Below are positions 43,230 to 55,254 of a DNA stretch of 64,000 nucleotides, piece by piece. The notes under the pieces were generated by a model. It made no database searches. It was not told the DNA's origin and saw only the letters and a list, made by a program, of their open reading frames with translations. Numbering within the stretch: the stretch's first letter is position 1; every line of letters starts with the position of its first letter. Source of the DNA: Rhipidocladum racemiflorum (taxonomy: Eukaryota > Streptophyta > Magnoliopsida > Poales > Poaceae). The position numbers were made by a program, and so were the translations under genes. The DNA is taken from assembly GCA_036346355.1 (NCBI GenBank), contig CM070570.1, positions 43,849,592 through 43,913,591 on the forward strand, written 5' to 3'.

Positions 43230-44125
43230 ATGTGATTGTAGTTGAGAATAATGACCCTGCGACTTATTATGAAGCGATGTTGAGCCCAGATTCCGTCAAA
43301 TGGCTAGAAGCCATGAAATCGAAATGGGATCCATGTATGAAAACCAAGTATGGACTTTGGTGGACCTACCCAATGACCGTAAGGCCGTTGAGAACAAATG
43401 GATTTTCAAAAGAAAATAGACGCCGATGGTAATGTGACCGTCTATAAAGCTCGACTTGTCGCAAAGGGTTTTCGACAAATTCAAGGAGTTGACTACGATG
43501 AGACTTTCTCACCCGTAGCGATGCTAAAGTCTGTTAGGATTATGTTAGCAATTGCTTTGCATTTTTCGATTATGAAATCTGGCGAGATGGATGTCAAAGC
43601 TGCGTTCCTTAATGGAAACATTGAGGAAGAGTTGTATATGATACAACCCAAAGGTTTTGTTGATCCTAAGGATGCTAATAAGGTATGCAAACTTCAGCGA
43701 TCCATTTATGGTGAAGCAAGCATCACGGTTGGAATCTCCGCTTTGATGAGGTAATCAAAGGTTTTGGATTTGTCCAAACTTACGGAGAATCTTGTGTTTA
43801 CAAGAAAGTGAGTGGGAGCTCTATAGCATTTACGATATTATATGTGGATGACATATTGTTGATAGGAAATGATATAGAACTTTTGAAAAGTATAAAAGAT
43901 TACTTAAGCAAGAAGTTTTCAATGAAGGACCTTGGTGAAGCGGCATATATTTTAGGCATCAAAATCTATAGAGATAGATCGAGACGCTTAATTGGGCTAT
44001 CACAAAGTACATATCTTGACAAGATTCTAAAGAAGTTTAGAATGGACGAAAGTAAGAAAGGGTTCTTACCTATGATGCAAGGCAAGACGTTGAGTAAGAC
44101 TCGAGTCCAGCTACGCAGAAGATAG
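43230..44125 (+). pseudogene. Copia reverse transcriptase
   Basis: KARLVAKGFRQIQGVDYDET and MDVKAAFLNGNIEEELYMIQ (43398-43754) are the first blocks with the first Asp. 43808-44125 holds FTILYVDDILLIGND with the YVDD box and KFSMKDLGEAAYILGIKIY. A frameshift near 43750 separates them and another precedes 43398. Confidence 0.9.
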
Positions 44126-44149
44126 AGAAGTAATGAATAAGATTCCCTA

Positions 44150-44752
44150 TGCTTCAGCCATAGGCTCTATCATGTATGCTATGTTGTGTACAAGACCAGG
44201 ATGTGGCACATGCTATTAGTTTGACTAGCGGTACGGTCTGATCCAGGTTTTGAACACTGGGCAATGATCAAGAATATCTTTAAGTACTTAAGAAGAACTA
44301 AGGATATGTTTCTCATATATGGTGGTGAAGAAGAGCTCAAATGCGCAAAGTGTTACGTCGACGCTAGCTTTGACAGCGATCCGGATGACTCTAAGTCTCA
44401 ATCCGGGTACATTTTTGAAATGAATGGAGGAAGCGTGAGGTGGAGAAGTTCCAAGCAACTGTGGTGGCGGGATCTTCAACAGAGGCGGAATATATTGTCG
44501 CTTGAAGCGGTAGAAGCGGTTTGGATGAAGATGTTCATATCCGAACTAGGTGTGGTTCCGAGTGCGTTGGACCCGATGGTTATCTATTGTGACAACAATG
44601 GTGCCATAGCCAATGCTAAAGAACCAAGGTCACACAAGAATTCCAAACATATTAAGCGTCGGTTTCACTCCATCCGTGAACATGTCAAGGATGGCGATAT
44701 AAAGATTTGCAAAGTGCACACGGATCTGAATGTGGCGGACTTCGTTGACTAA
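44150..44752 (+). pseudogene. Copia RNase H
   Basis: The frame from 44264 reads IKNIFKYLRRTKDMFLIYGG, CYVDASFDSDPDDSKSQSGY (first Asp), SSKQLWWRDLQQRRNILSLEAVEAVWMK around a damaged S.EAEY region, and VIYCDNNGAIANAKEPRSHK with the DN motif. It ends LNVADFVD at the stop, where the family usually continues with a few more residues. Confidence 0.88.
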
Positions 44753-44837
44753 AGCTCTCCCAAGGGCAAAACATGATCAACACGAACTCAATGGGTGTTA
44801 GAATCATCACAATGTAATCTAGATTATTGACTCTAGT

Positions 44838-44849
44838 GCAAGTGGGAGA
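44838..44849 (+). other. Polypurine tract
   Basis: CAAGTGGGAGA touches the 3' LTR start. AGTGGGAGA is the usual polypurine motif of this copia group. Confidence 0.8.
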
Positions 44850-46467
44850 TCAAGGGAATATGCAGAGAGGCAATAATAAATTGTTTATTATCATATTCCA
44901 TGTTTATAATAGATGTTTATTTCTCATGCTAAAATTGTATTAATCGAAGCGTTAATACATGTGTGTTTAATAAACAAAAGGTTCCTAGTAAAGCCTCTTT
45001 TTAAACTAGCTCGTTGATTAACCGATGATCAAGGTTTCACGATCATGAACATTGGATGTTATTAATAACGGGTCATGTCATTAGAAGAATGATGTGATGA
45101 ACACACACCCAAGTTGGTATAGCAAATACGATCAAGTCATTTAGTTTGTTCTTTGTATCAAACACATTCGAAATAGCTCTTTTCCTTAGACCATGAGATG
45201 ATGTCAATCACTAATTAGGAAGAGTACTTTGATGACATCAAGCGTCACTCCGTGAACACGGTGACTATAAAGATGGATTTGGGTACTATGAAAGTATTAG
45301 TTGAGGCTCATGCATCAAGAGTGGGATTTGTCCATCCGGATGACGGAGAGATATACTGGGCCCTCTCGGTGATATCACATTGACATCGCTTGCAAGCATG
45401 TGACTAGGTCACAAGAATGTTATATCACGGAACGAGTAAAGAGTACTTGTCGATAACGGATCGAACTAGGTATAGTTGATACTGATGATCGGATCGGACA
45501 AGTAAAATATCGTGAGACAAAAGGAATTGGTTATGTCGTTTTACGGTTTACGCGATCACTAGTTCATCGTTGAGTGAATGGGAGTCATTATGGATCTCGG
45601 ATCCTGATGATTATTGATCCGAGAGGAGTCTCAATCATGTCCATTTTATTCACGAACCGTAGGGTGACACACTTAAGGTTCATCGATGCATTTGAGTGGA
45701 TACTGAAACAGGAGAAAAATATGGACAAGATGAGGATCGTTTGAGTATCGCCGGAATAGTTTCGGGATATCGGAATAGTTAAAGGGGTATATGTTAATGT
45801 TTGTTAATTAAAAGAATTAACAAATATTAAATCTGAAATAAAAATGTTTATGGGAGAAAACCTTTCATTTTCTTGAGTGGGGTTTTAATGGAAATCAAAG
45901 TGGTTAATTTGTGAGTGGAGAGATCACTCACATGAAGAGAGGGAGGGCAAGGGGCAGCCCCCCATGCGCCGGCCACCCCACCCCTTGGCATGCCTCCTCC
46001 TCCTCCTATAAAAGGGAGGAGGAGCTCCTCTCTTTGGTGTTCATCCATAACCCTTTGGTTGGTCCATTCTCCCTCCTCCTGCCGATCCGTTTTTATTTGT
46101 GGCTTAAGCCAAGCCTTCTGAAATTATTTCTTCACCACCACCACCACTAAGCTGTAGTGTTGTTGGAGTTTTCCGGGATCCACTACTTCCGCTGCCCCTG
46201 GAACGAGGGATTGGAGGTCATCGTTGATCCGCACGTGTGACCAAATGCGGGCGCTGCCGTTTGTGGCGCTCATCTTCGCGACTTTGAAGTCGGGAGTGTA
46301 CCTCTACATCAACCACGTTTGTTTGCGGGAACGTTATTCCCGCTTTCGGTCTACGAGGGTGAGTCCTTCTGAAACCGTTTACTTGCATCTCCTAGATATG
46401 ATCTTGGTGTTTGGTTGCAATCGTAGGAAAAATTTTTGTTTTCCATGCTACGAAACCCTTCAGTATT

Positions 46468-49218
46468 TAACAGTCAAAGTGACGGATACTAATGGTAACA
46501 GCAAAACTGGGATGAAGCACAAATTTTTTATGACAAAAACCATACTGCGCACATTTTCATTGGCAGGAACAAAATTATCCAAGAAACTCTATTGAAACAT
46601 AGTTAACTATTATATATAATGAACATATTGAGAAGAAGATTTGCACCTAGCCATATATATGCTCTTTAATTAGCCACAGGATCCCTTGGATCCAAAGATT
46701 GGATACCTACTTATGTATGCCACTATATGTTCTTTTTGACTCGTGGAGATCGAAGAGGAGTTCAATCTCAGATCTCTCCAAGGATTTAGTCGGTGGAGTT
46801 GGAAGCCTCCAAACAACAAAGTAATAGTACACTAGTACTCATCCTTGTGAATTAGCCAGCACAGGAATCTTTGCCTCAAACGGAGAAGCAAACGATTCAT
46901 TCAATAAACAAAAAGAAAAGAAGATGATGTGCAGTGGAGTCGAAACCCTGCCATGCTACCAACTCAAAGATAAAGCTATCCATGATTGTTGATTAATCTA
47001 TGCTAAATTCAGATCAGCAATAGCAGTAGACCAGTGATACATGCCTTTGAATAATGTGCACATGCTTGGGGCGCAGGGCCTACCCAACTGTCTCCTGGAT
47101 ACCCAATAACACTATTTTTTTATGCCTCTAATTGTATATATGTGATCTAAATTCTTGAATTCGATCGTAATGGATGACGATGTCTTGTGCACCCTATCTA
47201 TTGTATTTTTTTTAAAAAAATTTGGCCAATAGCTCAGATATTTACTATAGAAGAAAGAACAACGAACACACACACTCTACATACACGCGTTGCACTTAAT
47301 CCTCATACGCACGCTGCTATTCTGTATTTTTGAACTGGACAATAGCACAAGTAAAGATTCAGAGGAAGCCATTACAATTGTGCAAACGGCCAAGCGTCCC
47401 TTGATGCAGGTCTGATCGACCAATAAGGCAGAAGTAGCTCATGTGATATTTTTAATTAGTCAGAGAGACCTGAGGATTAAGGAATAATTAGGGACTGTAT
47501 CTATGGCGCCATGTGAGATAGATAAGACCTGCTTACTTTTCGGTGACAGATGGTAGGAGCGAAAGAATATTTGTGCGGATGCTCCTCGCGCGAAATTAAC
47601 AAACCGCAAGGAAAAACTATAATTCGCAAGTAAACTCTAGAACAGTGCAAGTATATGCAGCGCGACACGTCAGCTACAGTTCCTGCCGCTTGATTAGCTA
47701 TATGGTAAGTGCCTACTGTCTGGCGACAACTCAATTGGGCTTAAGATAAGACTAAGGATGGATCTGGCGTTCTGCGTATCAAAAAACAAAGAAAAGCTGC
47801 GATGAACTGCTCCTTGATGTACTTTGGCTTAGATCTGGATTTGATCGTGGTGGTGTGTTGGTACTTGGTATGTGTATGTGCTACGGAAATGATTGATGAC
47901 TAATGCATTTAATTAAGTAGGAGTATATTGTTCCCCGCAAAAAAAGGAGCATATTGTGTGGGGTTAATTAAAACATTAATTTAAGTTGTACAAATATTAA
48001 AACAAACGATATCTACTATTTATTTATCTTTTAATATTTGTGTAACTTTAAAAAAAGAAAAACATAGAAGCACCCCTCTTAATTCAAAAGATAAATTCAT
48101 TTGAGTGGTGTTTAATTGGATTGTATGTTTGCTTAAATTTCTTTCTTTTTTTTCTTCGAATATACTTGGTTAATTTTTTTTAGAGCCGTAGGGTAACTTT
48201 ATCATTTTATCTCTCTAACTAGTAACATCCACTTCTGAAATTTCTTTGTTTTTTCTCTACGAAGTATTATAAGCTATTTCTATGTGTTTTTAGGGTCCAT
48301 CTGAACACAAAATTTTCACACGAATACTCCGTATATTAAGTTCTAAAGCTTTCCGGCTACCGCATGCTATCCACGTCGTTTCTTCACTAGCATAGCCAAT
48401 CGGCATGAGGCCAATCGCTCGATTGGCTTACTCACTAGTGCAGCTCAAGTAATTTGATTCCACCGTTTAACAAAACTAGTACCGTAGGAAAATGGGAGAG
48501 CGCCTCACTACCGAAGCCGCCACCTGTGTTCGATTCCCCAATCGCTCGCCCGCTCGTTTTTTTTTTCGTGCTAACACGTGGCGTGAGCGACAGCTGCCGC
48601 GTGTGTGGAAAGGCCCCAATATTCCCAACAATTACGTATAGGTCCCTATTTTCCAAAAAAAGCCTAAAAACAGATTTCACATGTTTTTCAGTAAAAGCCT
48701 CACCGCAAATTTCTAAAATTATATCCAGATCTTTTTTTTTTTTGCAAAAGACTTGAAAAAATGAAGGGAAAAAAAATCCAATTTTGTTTTTTTTTTGTTA
48801 AACATAGAAGGTTCGCGCGCTGCTTCTCGAAAAGCCGCACAAGATTTTATGAGATTACATATTAGCCCTTTTTAGTAGAAGCATCACCGAAAGTTCTGTA
48901 AATTATTTTCTTGCACACGAGCTTGCGAATTATTTTTCACATGCAGCTATTGCAAAAAAAGACGCCCAAAACTTTCTAAAATTATATATCAGTCCAATTT
49001 TCTGCGAGGAACACCCTGAAACTCATGATTTTCACCGCTTAGCTTGTGGCGGCTGGTGCGGCGTGCGCTGCGTCCATGCATTAGTTTTTGTAAGAATTTT
49101 GAATAAAAAATAGTTTAGTTCCTGCCTTCCAAGTCGGATATTATATGTACAGGATTTCACAGCACTAGCCAAATGGCTGTGCTTTTGCTACAGATAAAAG
49201 TAATAGTATCTAGCACAT
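46468..49218. other. Intergenic, no gene recognised
   Basis: Frames are short and without domains on both strands. 48470-49080 has the loosely repeated words AAGCCTCACCGCAAATTTCTAAAATTAT (about 48696) and AGCATCACCGAAAGTTCTGTAAATTAT (about 48880), probably an old repeat. A (T)n/(A)n-rich section lies near 48730-48800. Confidence 0.4.
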
Positions 49219-49221
49219 TAA

Positions 49222-49531
49222 TTGTGTGTTTGGTTGGAGAGTGAGGTGAAATGGAATGGTTCCATCCCAGATTTCAGGGATGGAATGGCTTCATCCCAGA
49301 TTTCAGGGATAGAATGGTTCCATCCTAGATTCTCAGACAGGGCCCACTGTCACTCTTACATTCCAAATGGGATGACTGCGTTCCAGAAAATTTGTAGAAC
49401 CTGGCCGTCCCGAATCTAGAGAGAATATTCTCTTTTCTAGAACCAAGTCATCCCCAGCTCTCCAACCAAACACTAGACTTGGTGGGATAGGATGGTTCCA
49501 TTCCACTCCATCCCACTAACCAAACACACAA
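49222..49531. mobile_element. Tourist-type MITE
   Basis: The left end TTGTGTGTTTGGTTGGAGAG and the inverse right end TTGTGTGTTTGGTTAGTGGG match, flanked by TAA at 49219-49221 and 49532-49534. The interior has GGAATGGTTCCATCCCAGAT and GATTTCAGGGATGGAATGG as short tandem copies. Confidence 0.8.
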
Positions 49532-49534
49532 TAA

Positions 49535-50319
49535 GTTGTTGTCGCTAGGCTTAGCTTGTGCTCTGGGCTCCACTATAGTGTTTGGTCGAGCCCTGTCTCG
49601 ATTCAAACTATGCCTCTGCTATCGAACTTATCTTACATCATGTCTTTGGTTTTGCCAAGAAGAGGTGAGTGGAGATTAAGAGGATACACAAAAATCATAT
49701 GTATAGATTTATCTAAAAAGTATTTTTATAATACTGTAATATTATTAGGTTTTATAAATATATTATAATAAAAATTAGTAATCAAATCTATATTTTAGAT
49801 ACGTGTCAATGTTGAGAACTACAACTTGTGACGGGAGAGAGCGTGTGTTTCCTCCTGACTATCTCCAGCAGATTCCCTTTAGCCTCCAAATCTCTTCGCG
49901 AACAGATCCCAAGTGCTCCAACGGATTCCCTTCGGACGGGATTCGGAGAGAGAATCTCTCTGTGAAGGGATTCTCTCTCTAGTCCCTTCACAAAATCTTT
50001 AGAGGGGATGCTGTCGGAGATGATAGGAAATAAAAGAAATGAATATAAAGAAGGAAAGGGGGGAAGAAAATGAAATGAAGAGAAATTACCGGTGATAGTT
50101 TTACATGCTTCATGCCCGTTTATTCTTTTAGTACTCTCGTGATTAATCGTCACCAACTTGGGAAGCGCATGCCTCTGATCCTGGACTGAAATTGCGTAGG
50201 AAAAATTCTATCCTTTCTCGCCGGCAGCACGAAAGCCACGATTAATGCTCGTGATGATACGATTTGACCATTCTTGTTTCAACAGAAGATACGATTTGAT
50301 CGTCCAGGGACCGATGCTC

Positions 50320-50383
<64 letters not shown>

Positions 50384-51165
50384 CTGTTCCATTAGATGCG
50401 TCGACGCAATGAATGTTCACGCAGCACCGTAACAGGAGCACATCACAGCATGCGCAAATCTCAGCCGCAATCTCGCCGTGGATTCCCATCCACGAGCAGC
50501 CGTGGCCACGAAAAAGGCGAGAACGCAGGAGGACCCCTCGCCCGACACGATGAGTTTGGATTTTTGACCGGAGGGAGGAAGAGTGCTCCATGTACCAAGG
50601 ATGGAAGGACGACAGGTTGAATCTGCTTCTTCTTGCTGTGAATTTTTGATTGTTCGAGTCTTCGCTTCGCCGTACAAGGCCACAGAGATACACGAACTGG
50701 ATAGAGATTTTTAGATGGCTAGGAATTAACTTTTTTTTTTCTACCCCCGTAGACGTACGTACAGCTAGCACGGCTATACATGCGGCCAAATTTCCCACGT
50801 AAGCCGAGCAGATTGCGATGCACTGTTAATTAGAGGCTCGTGAGCGAATCTACACCGAAAAGCTTTACATAATTTGACGACCGATTAACCGAAACAATGC
50901 TCACACGGTGAGCGAAATTCACTATTTACACCAGCTCGCGAGCGAATAATAATAATAAAAAAATCGGTGTTTTCTTTCAATAACTTGACAGGGGGTTGAA
51001 AATTAAAATCTGGGCCCTCCTGCAGTGATCTACCAACTCCCAAATTCATGCACTCGTGTATTAAAAAAAAAAACTAGAGAGAAAAGGGAAAGGGAAGCAC
51101 AGAAAGCTTCAGGTGGGCCCAGCAATGCTGGACCCACCGACCTACACCTCCCGGAGTCCGAAGCA
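49535..51165. other. Intergenic and upstream region of LOG, with (GA)n tract
   Basis: 50322-50380 is an uninterrupted GA microsatellite. 49840-49990 has CTCCAGCAGATTCCCTTTAG and AGAGAGAATCTCTCTGTGAAGGG, probably a MITE. No protein-like frame is convincing. The last few hundred bases presumably hold the LOG promoter, but I can name only the TATA box. Confidence 0.45.
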
Positions 51166-51172
51166 CCTCTCC

Positions 51173-51178
51173 TATAAA
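51173..51178 (+). promoter_or_regulatory. TATA box of the LOG gene
   Basis: CTCCTATAAATTGACG lies 199 bp before the LOG start codon, followed by a C-rich, ACC/TCC-type leader typical of grass 5' UTRs. There is no ATG between about 51205 and 51371 on the + strand. Confidence 0.65.
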
Positions 51179-51371
51179 TTGACGCTTCCCCCCACATCGT
51201 CCGGCTCAACTCAAGCCTGCCGCCTCCTTCCACTCCCAGTCGGCAATTTCCTGTGTACACCTACCCCTCTCGCTACGTCCACGCGCTCACCTACCCGTAG
51301 AGCCACCCTTGCCTCCCAGCGCCACCCCGTCGGCGATTACCAGCCACCACCACCGGACGCCGACGCCGCCG

Positions 51372-52237
51372 ATGGCAATGGAGGCGGCCGCGGAGAGGAG
51401 CGCCGGCGCCGGCGCTGCTGTCGGAGTGGCCCCGGAGAGCGGGGGCGGGGAGAGGCGGTCCCGCTTCCGGCGGATCTGCGTCTACTGCGGCAGCGCCAAG
51501 GGCCGGAAGGAGAGCTACCAGGACGCCGCCGTCGAGCTCGGCAAGGAGCTGGTAATTTTAGCGGCCAAGATTCCGTCTTTACGCGCCAGAACCCATCAAA
51601 TCCAATCTTTTTTTGGGGCTTTCAGCCTATTCAATCTTCCAGCGAAAAAGGAAGAGCCTTTCTGCTCCCTTTTTTCCTGGTTTCTATCGCCCCACACTTG
51701 TTCCTGTTCGTGGCTGCGTTTGCGTTCGTGTTTGTGTTTCTGGGCATCGTGGAGGCGAGTCTGTGGGGGATGGCATGGCATGATCTGCTGCTGCTGCTGA
51801 GCTGTGGTCGTGGTGCACACTGCATCAATCACAGCCTTCTAGCATGATCGCACCATACATACGGCGCACAGCTAGCTCACGCAGCACCGGCCGGCACGGC
51901 AAAGACGGCTCGCACCGTCGAGGGAGCCTAAAGCTGCCGCAATCCTTTTGCCATTTTGCCCTTGTGGTTGGACCATGGACACAAGCATGGGGCCGTGACA
52001 TCGCTTGCTTACCCAGAGGAACAACCTGTGCCTCTTGCATGCATCAAAATCTCTCACCGTTTTGGGTTGTTTTCTTGATGTGTTTCTCTTCTCCTCTTTC
52101 TGTGTGCAGGTGGAGAGGGGCATAGACCTGGTCTACGGCGGGGGCTCCATTGGCCTCATGGGGTTGGTCTCCCATGCAGTCCATGATGGAGGACGCCATG
52201 TTATTGGGTGAGTACAATTCTACTAGCATTGCCATTC

Positions 52238-52281
<44 letters not shown>

Positions 52282-55254
52282 AGTCTAGCTATGCTAGCTG
52301 TTTGCTTGCCAGGTGCTCTCTTCTTTGAGTGCTCTTGCTGTGAGTGCATGCGTCCTGCGCCTTCTTGTATCAAAATGGCAGCTTTTGATCCGTAGAGGAG
52401 GACAGTGGTGTTGAGTCCTTGGCCATATCATTTCTCGGTGGGGGGCATTTTGAATCCATCTTGGTTTCACAGGAGTGGAAGCACCTTTTGGCCTCGCTTC
52501 CAAAAGGCTAGTAGCTTGCATGCTCGAAATGGGCACCTGGGTTGCTAGGTGCAAGGGGCTAGCTAGTGCTTCTCCCTTATCTCATCTATGGTCCTAGTTT
52601 TTGTGCAGTGTTTATTTGGTCCATCTCTCTCTCTCTCTCTCTCTCTCGTGTGTAGGAGTAGGCTCTAGCTGTGCCTAGTCCGTTGGCTTGCCATGGTAAA
52701 GGCTGTGGCCTTGTTGTTCCACTTGTTTGACTGCTTTATACTAGTTAAAACTGATGCGCCTTTCTGTTTGCCCTCTTTCTTGGCAGGGTCATCCCAAAGT
52801 CCTTGATGCCCAGAGAGGTGAGTGGTCTACTGCTGGAAACTCGCATTAATTCGATTGATGTTCTACTATGCATTAGTACTCCATGTTGTTTGGGATGCAT
52901 GCATGCATGCTCTCTCCTGCCGCTGCGACATGTTTCGGATCGAGAGAGAGAGCTACGATGCATTTATATTCATCACATGAATCGAATGCGCCTGTCCAGC
53001 AACATTGCATGCTCATCTTAAATGGTCTTCAGCTAGGGTGGTATCGTATTGGCCTTGCCTTGGAATTTTACTGGATTTGCACGCAATAACTGGATTGTTT
53101 TACTTCTTGCGCCACACTTGTGCTCATATATACTATGTTTAAAAGGAGATTTAGTCCTGCATAATTGTCGTGGTCGTTGACTACTGCATCACGTAGAACT
53201 GGTCTTTCTTGTATTCTTATATGGAGGATCAGATGAGCTCATTTAGTACAACTTTGCGTGCTAAGCTTTACATCCAGAACGGCCATACATATCTTTCCGA
53301 GGACTTTTTGCATTGCTGGTTTCCGTGGAGAGGATTCATAGGGTTTTGTAGAATGGATTTTAATGATTTAGAAAGATGCAAGTGTGCCAGACGCTTGGTA
53401 GTCTAATTACTGCTTCAATTTGCAGGTGACTGGAGAGCCCGTTGGCGAAGTTAGAGCCGTCGCCGGCATGCACGAGAGGAAGGCCGAAATGGCTCGGTTT
53501 GCCGATGCTTTCATTGCATTACCTGGTATGATAATTTGGTTGCTCCCAACGTGTATATCCTGTGAATTGGTGCTTCTATGATGCAAATTTTGACACTCCC
53601 ACCTTGGCACCTTGCATGACAGGCGGCTATGGGACTTTGGAGGAATTGCTCGAGGTCATCACCTGGGCCCAACTAGGAATCCACAAGAAGCCGGTAACAA
53701 CTAATCCTGATTCCTTGTAGCTTTCTAGAATTCATGTCAAGAACTTAGCTCATTAGTTCTCAATAATTTAAAGATCATGTGCGATGCCTGCATGTTTCGG
53801 AATTCCTTTCTTGTCTTAGAGACTGCAGAGGCAACTAGTTTATGGCAAAGTCGTTGGAACCATCGTAGTGATCTTATGCTAACATCTTGCCTTGATTGTG
53901 GTTCGTGGTGCTCCCATGTGCTTGGGTGAAGTTTTCTCCATCCAGAGACAAATTATTGGCCAATAGTTTAAGCAAGCCTACCATCTACAGATGTTCCATT
54001 AGAACATAGTTTGGGGAGCATGAGATCTGCACTCCCTATTGTTTATAACCTGTGTCAATAAGGTGGAATAAATTCTTTATGAATATTCCAACCCAGCAAA
54101 CTAATAGAATGATGTTTGGAGGATCTTGTTCCAGTCAAATTTTACATTCGAAAGTAATGTATTGCTTGCTGGCATGTATGCTAGACAATTGCTTTGCTGA
54201 CCAGAAATTATAGGGAACTGAAAGGTTTCAAAAAGCAATTTAACATTCTCCACTTTAATACATCATATCTGTCGCTATTATTTGTGTTTGATGGTCCCCA
54301 CCAAATTGATAAAATTGTTGCCGTGTTGTGTCAACTAGGATTAGTGATCCTACGTGGATCCATGTTTTTTAACCAATACTTTAATCTTTAATGCTTGGAT
54401 TTCCCTAATTCACAATGCGTATTTTGTGTTCCTAGCTCTGTGTCATATCATTATTGTGGATGAGTGTTTTCTTGCTAAATAGCACTCAAATTTCGAACTT
54501 TAAGATTTAGATCCAATGGATGTAATCAATTTGCCTCGTCTCCTATTCTTTTCTGCATGGCCATTTTTTTTTATCAATTATATACCTAGTTTTACACATT
54601 AGATTATGTAAAAAAAATAGTGTAACAATTCGAGAGAGGAACGAAACAAGCTACAAGAACACAACAAGCAAAGACGTGAATCACAAAGCAATATCTAACG
54701 GATTAAAGAAATTGAGTGCTCACAATCAGAAAATACCAATATCCAATAGGCAAAAATTGATTGTTCATTAACAACAACCAAAAAAACACTCGAGCGCCAT
54801 TTACCGATTCCCATTACTATTAACCACCAATCTCGGGAGACATCTACTGTTTTAACTGCTTGTGAATTAATTTCCCAGGTTGGCCTTCTGAACGTCGACG
54901 GGTTCTACGATCCTTTTCTATCCTTCATCGACATGGCCGTCAGGGAAGGATTCATACAGGAGGACGCACGGCGCATTATCATCTCAGCTCCTACCGCCAA
55001 GGAACTCGTCCTGAAGCTCGAGGTAAAATCCCAACCTTCGTGTCCGGTTTTCCACCCCCATTGCCCCCCCCTAGCAGCAAGGGCAGGCCCTGCTTCGATC
55101 AAGAACACAGCTTTCTCCCCCATAACACCAGCTCCCTCCCATGTGATGTGATTCGCAGGAGTGCGTTCCCGAGTACGAGGTCGGTCTGGTCTGGGAGGAT
55201 CAGATGCCGCACGGCTTTACACCTGGGCTGGAATCCAGGATCGCTTCGTCCTGA
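51372..55254 (+). CDS. LOG: Cytokinin riboside 5'-monophosphate phosphoribohydrolase (LOG), seven exons
   Basis: LOG enzymes hydrolyse cytokinin riboside monophosphates (such as iPRMP) to the active free base and ribose 5-phosphate, in cytosol and nucleus. The exons 51372-51551, 52110-52207, 52787-52817, 53426-53525, 53623-53693, 54879-55022 and 55159-55254 join in frame with GT-AG introns to 239 residues, the normal family length. Residues 33-43 begin the Rossmann-like core (RRICVYCGSAK), MHERKAEM (118-125) holds the conserved Arg, and PGGYGTLEE (136-144) is the LOG signature with its Glu. The N-terminal 30 residues are Ala/Gly-rich and variable. The first ATG after the TATA box fits the start; the upstream in-frame stretch from 51309 lacks an ATG. 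The N-terminus recalls rice LOG itself rather than the LOG-like paralogues, so orthology is likely but not proven. Intron 5 is the largest (about 1.2 kb). Confidence 0.95.
52242..52280. repeat. (CT)n microsatellite in LOG intron 2
   Basis: A CT run of about 38 bp lies 35 bp after the exon 2 donor. A shorter CT run occurs at about 52625-52648 in the same intron. Both could vary in length between accessions. Confidence 0.9.

Larger units (their letters stand above)
38089..46462 (+). mobile_element. Ty1/copia retrotransposon with 1.6-kb LTRs
   Basis: The 5-bp duplication GTATT is perfect at 38084-38088 and 46463-46467. The 5' LTR (38089-39707) starts TGAAGGGAATATGCCC and the 3' LTR (44850-46462) starts TCAAGGGAATATGC. 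They are nearly identical, differing mostly by one- or two-base indels. GGGAATATGCCC.AGAGGCAATAATAAA is a start I recognise from common grass copia families. The internal region has gag, integrase, reverse transcriptase and RNase H in copia order, with several frameshifts. Frames inside the LTRs are not genes. Confidence 0.93.

Noticed and set aside
45911..46595. Frames in the copia 3' LTR, matched in the 5' LTR at 39471-39940
   Set aside because: Both copies are LTR sequence. The frames differ between the LTRs through indels, as expected for non-coding DNA.
51309..51371. Upstream in-frame extension of LOG exon 1
   Set aside because: The extension would have to start at TTG. The ATG at 51372 gives the normal family length and N-terminus.
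51113..51847. 244-codon + strand frame overlapping LOG exon 1 and intron 1
   Set aside because: It is in a different frame from the LOG signature, reads through the intron donor and has no domain.
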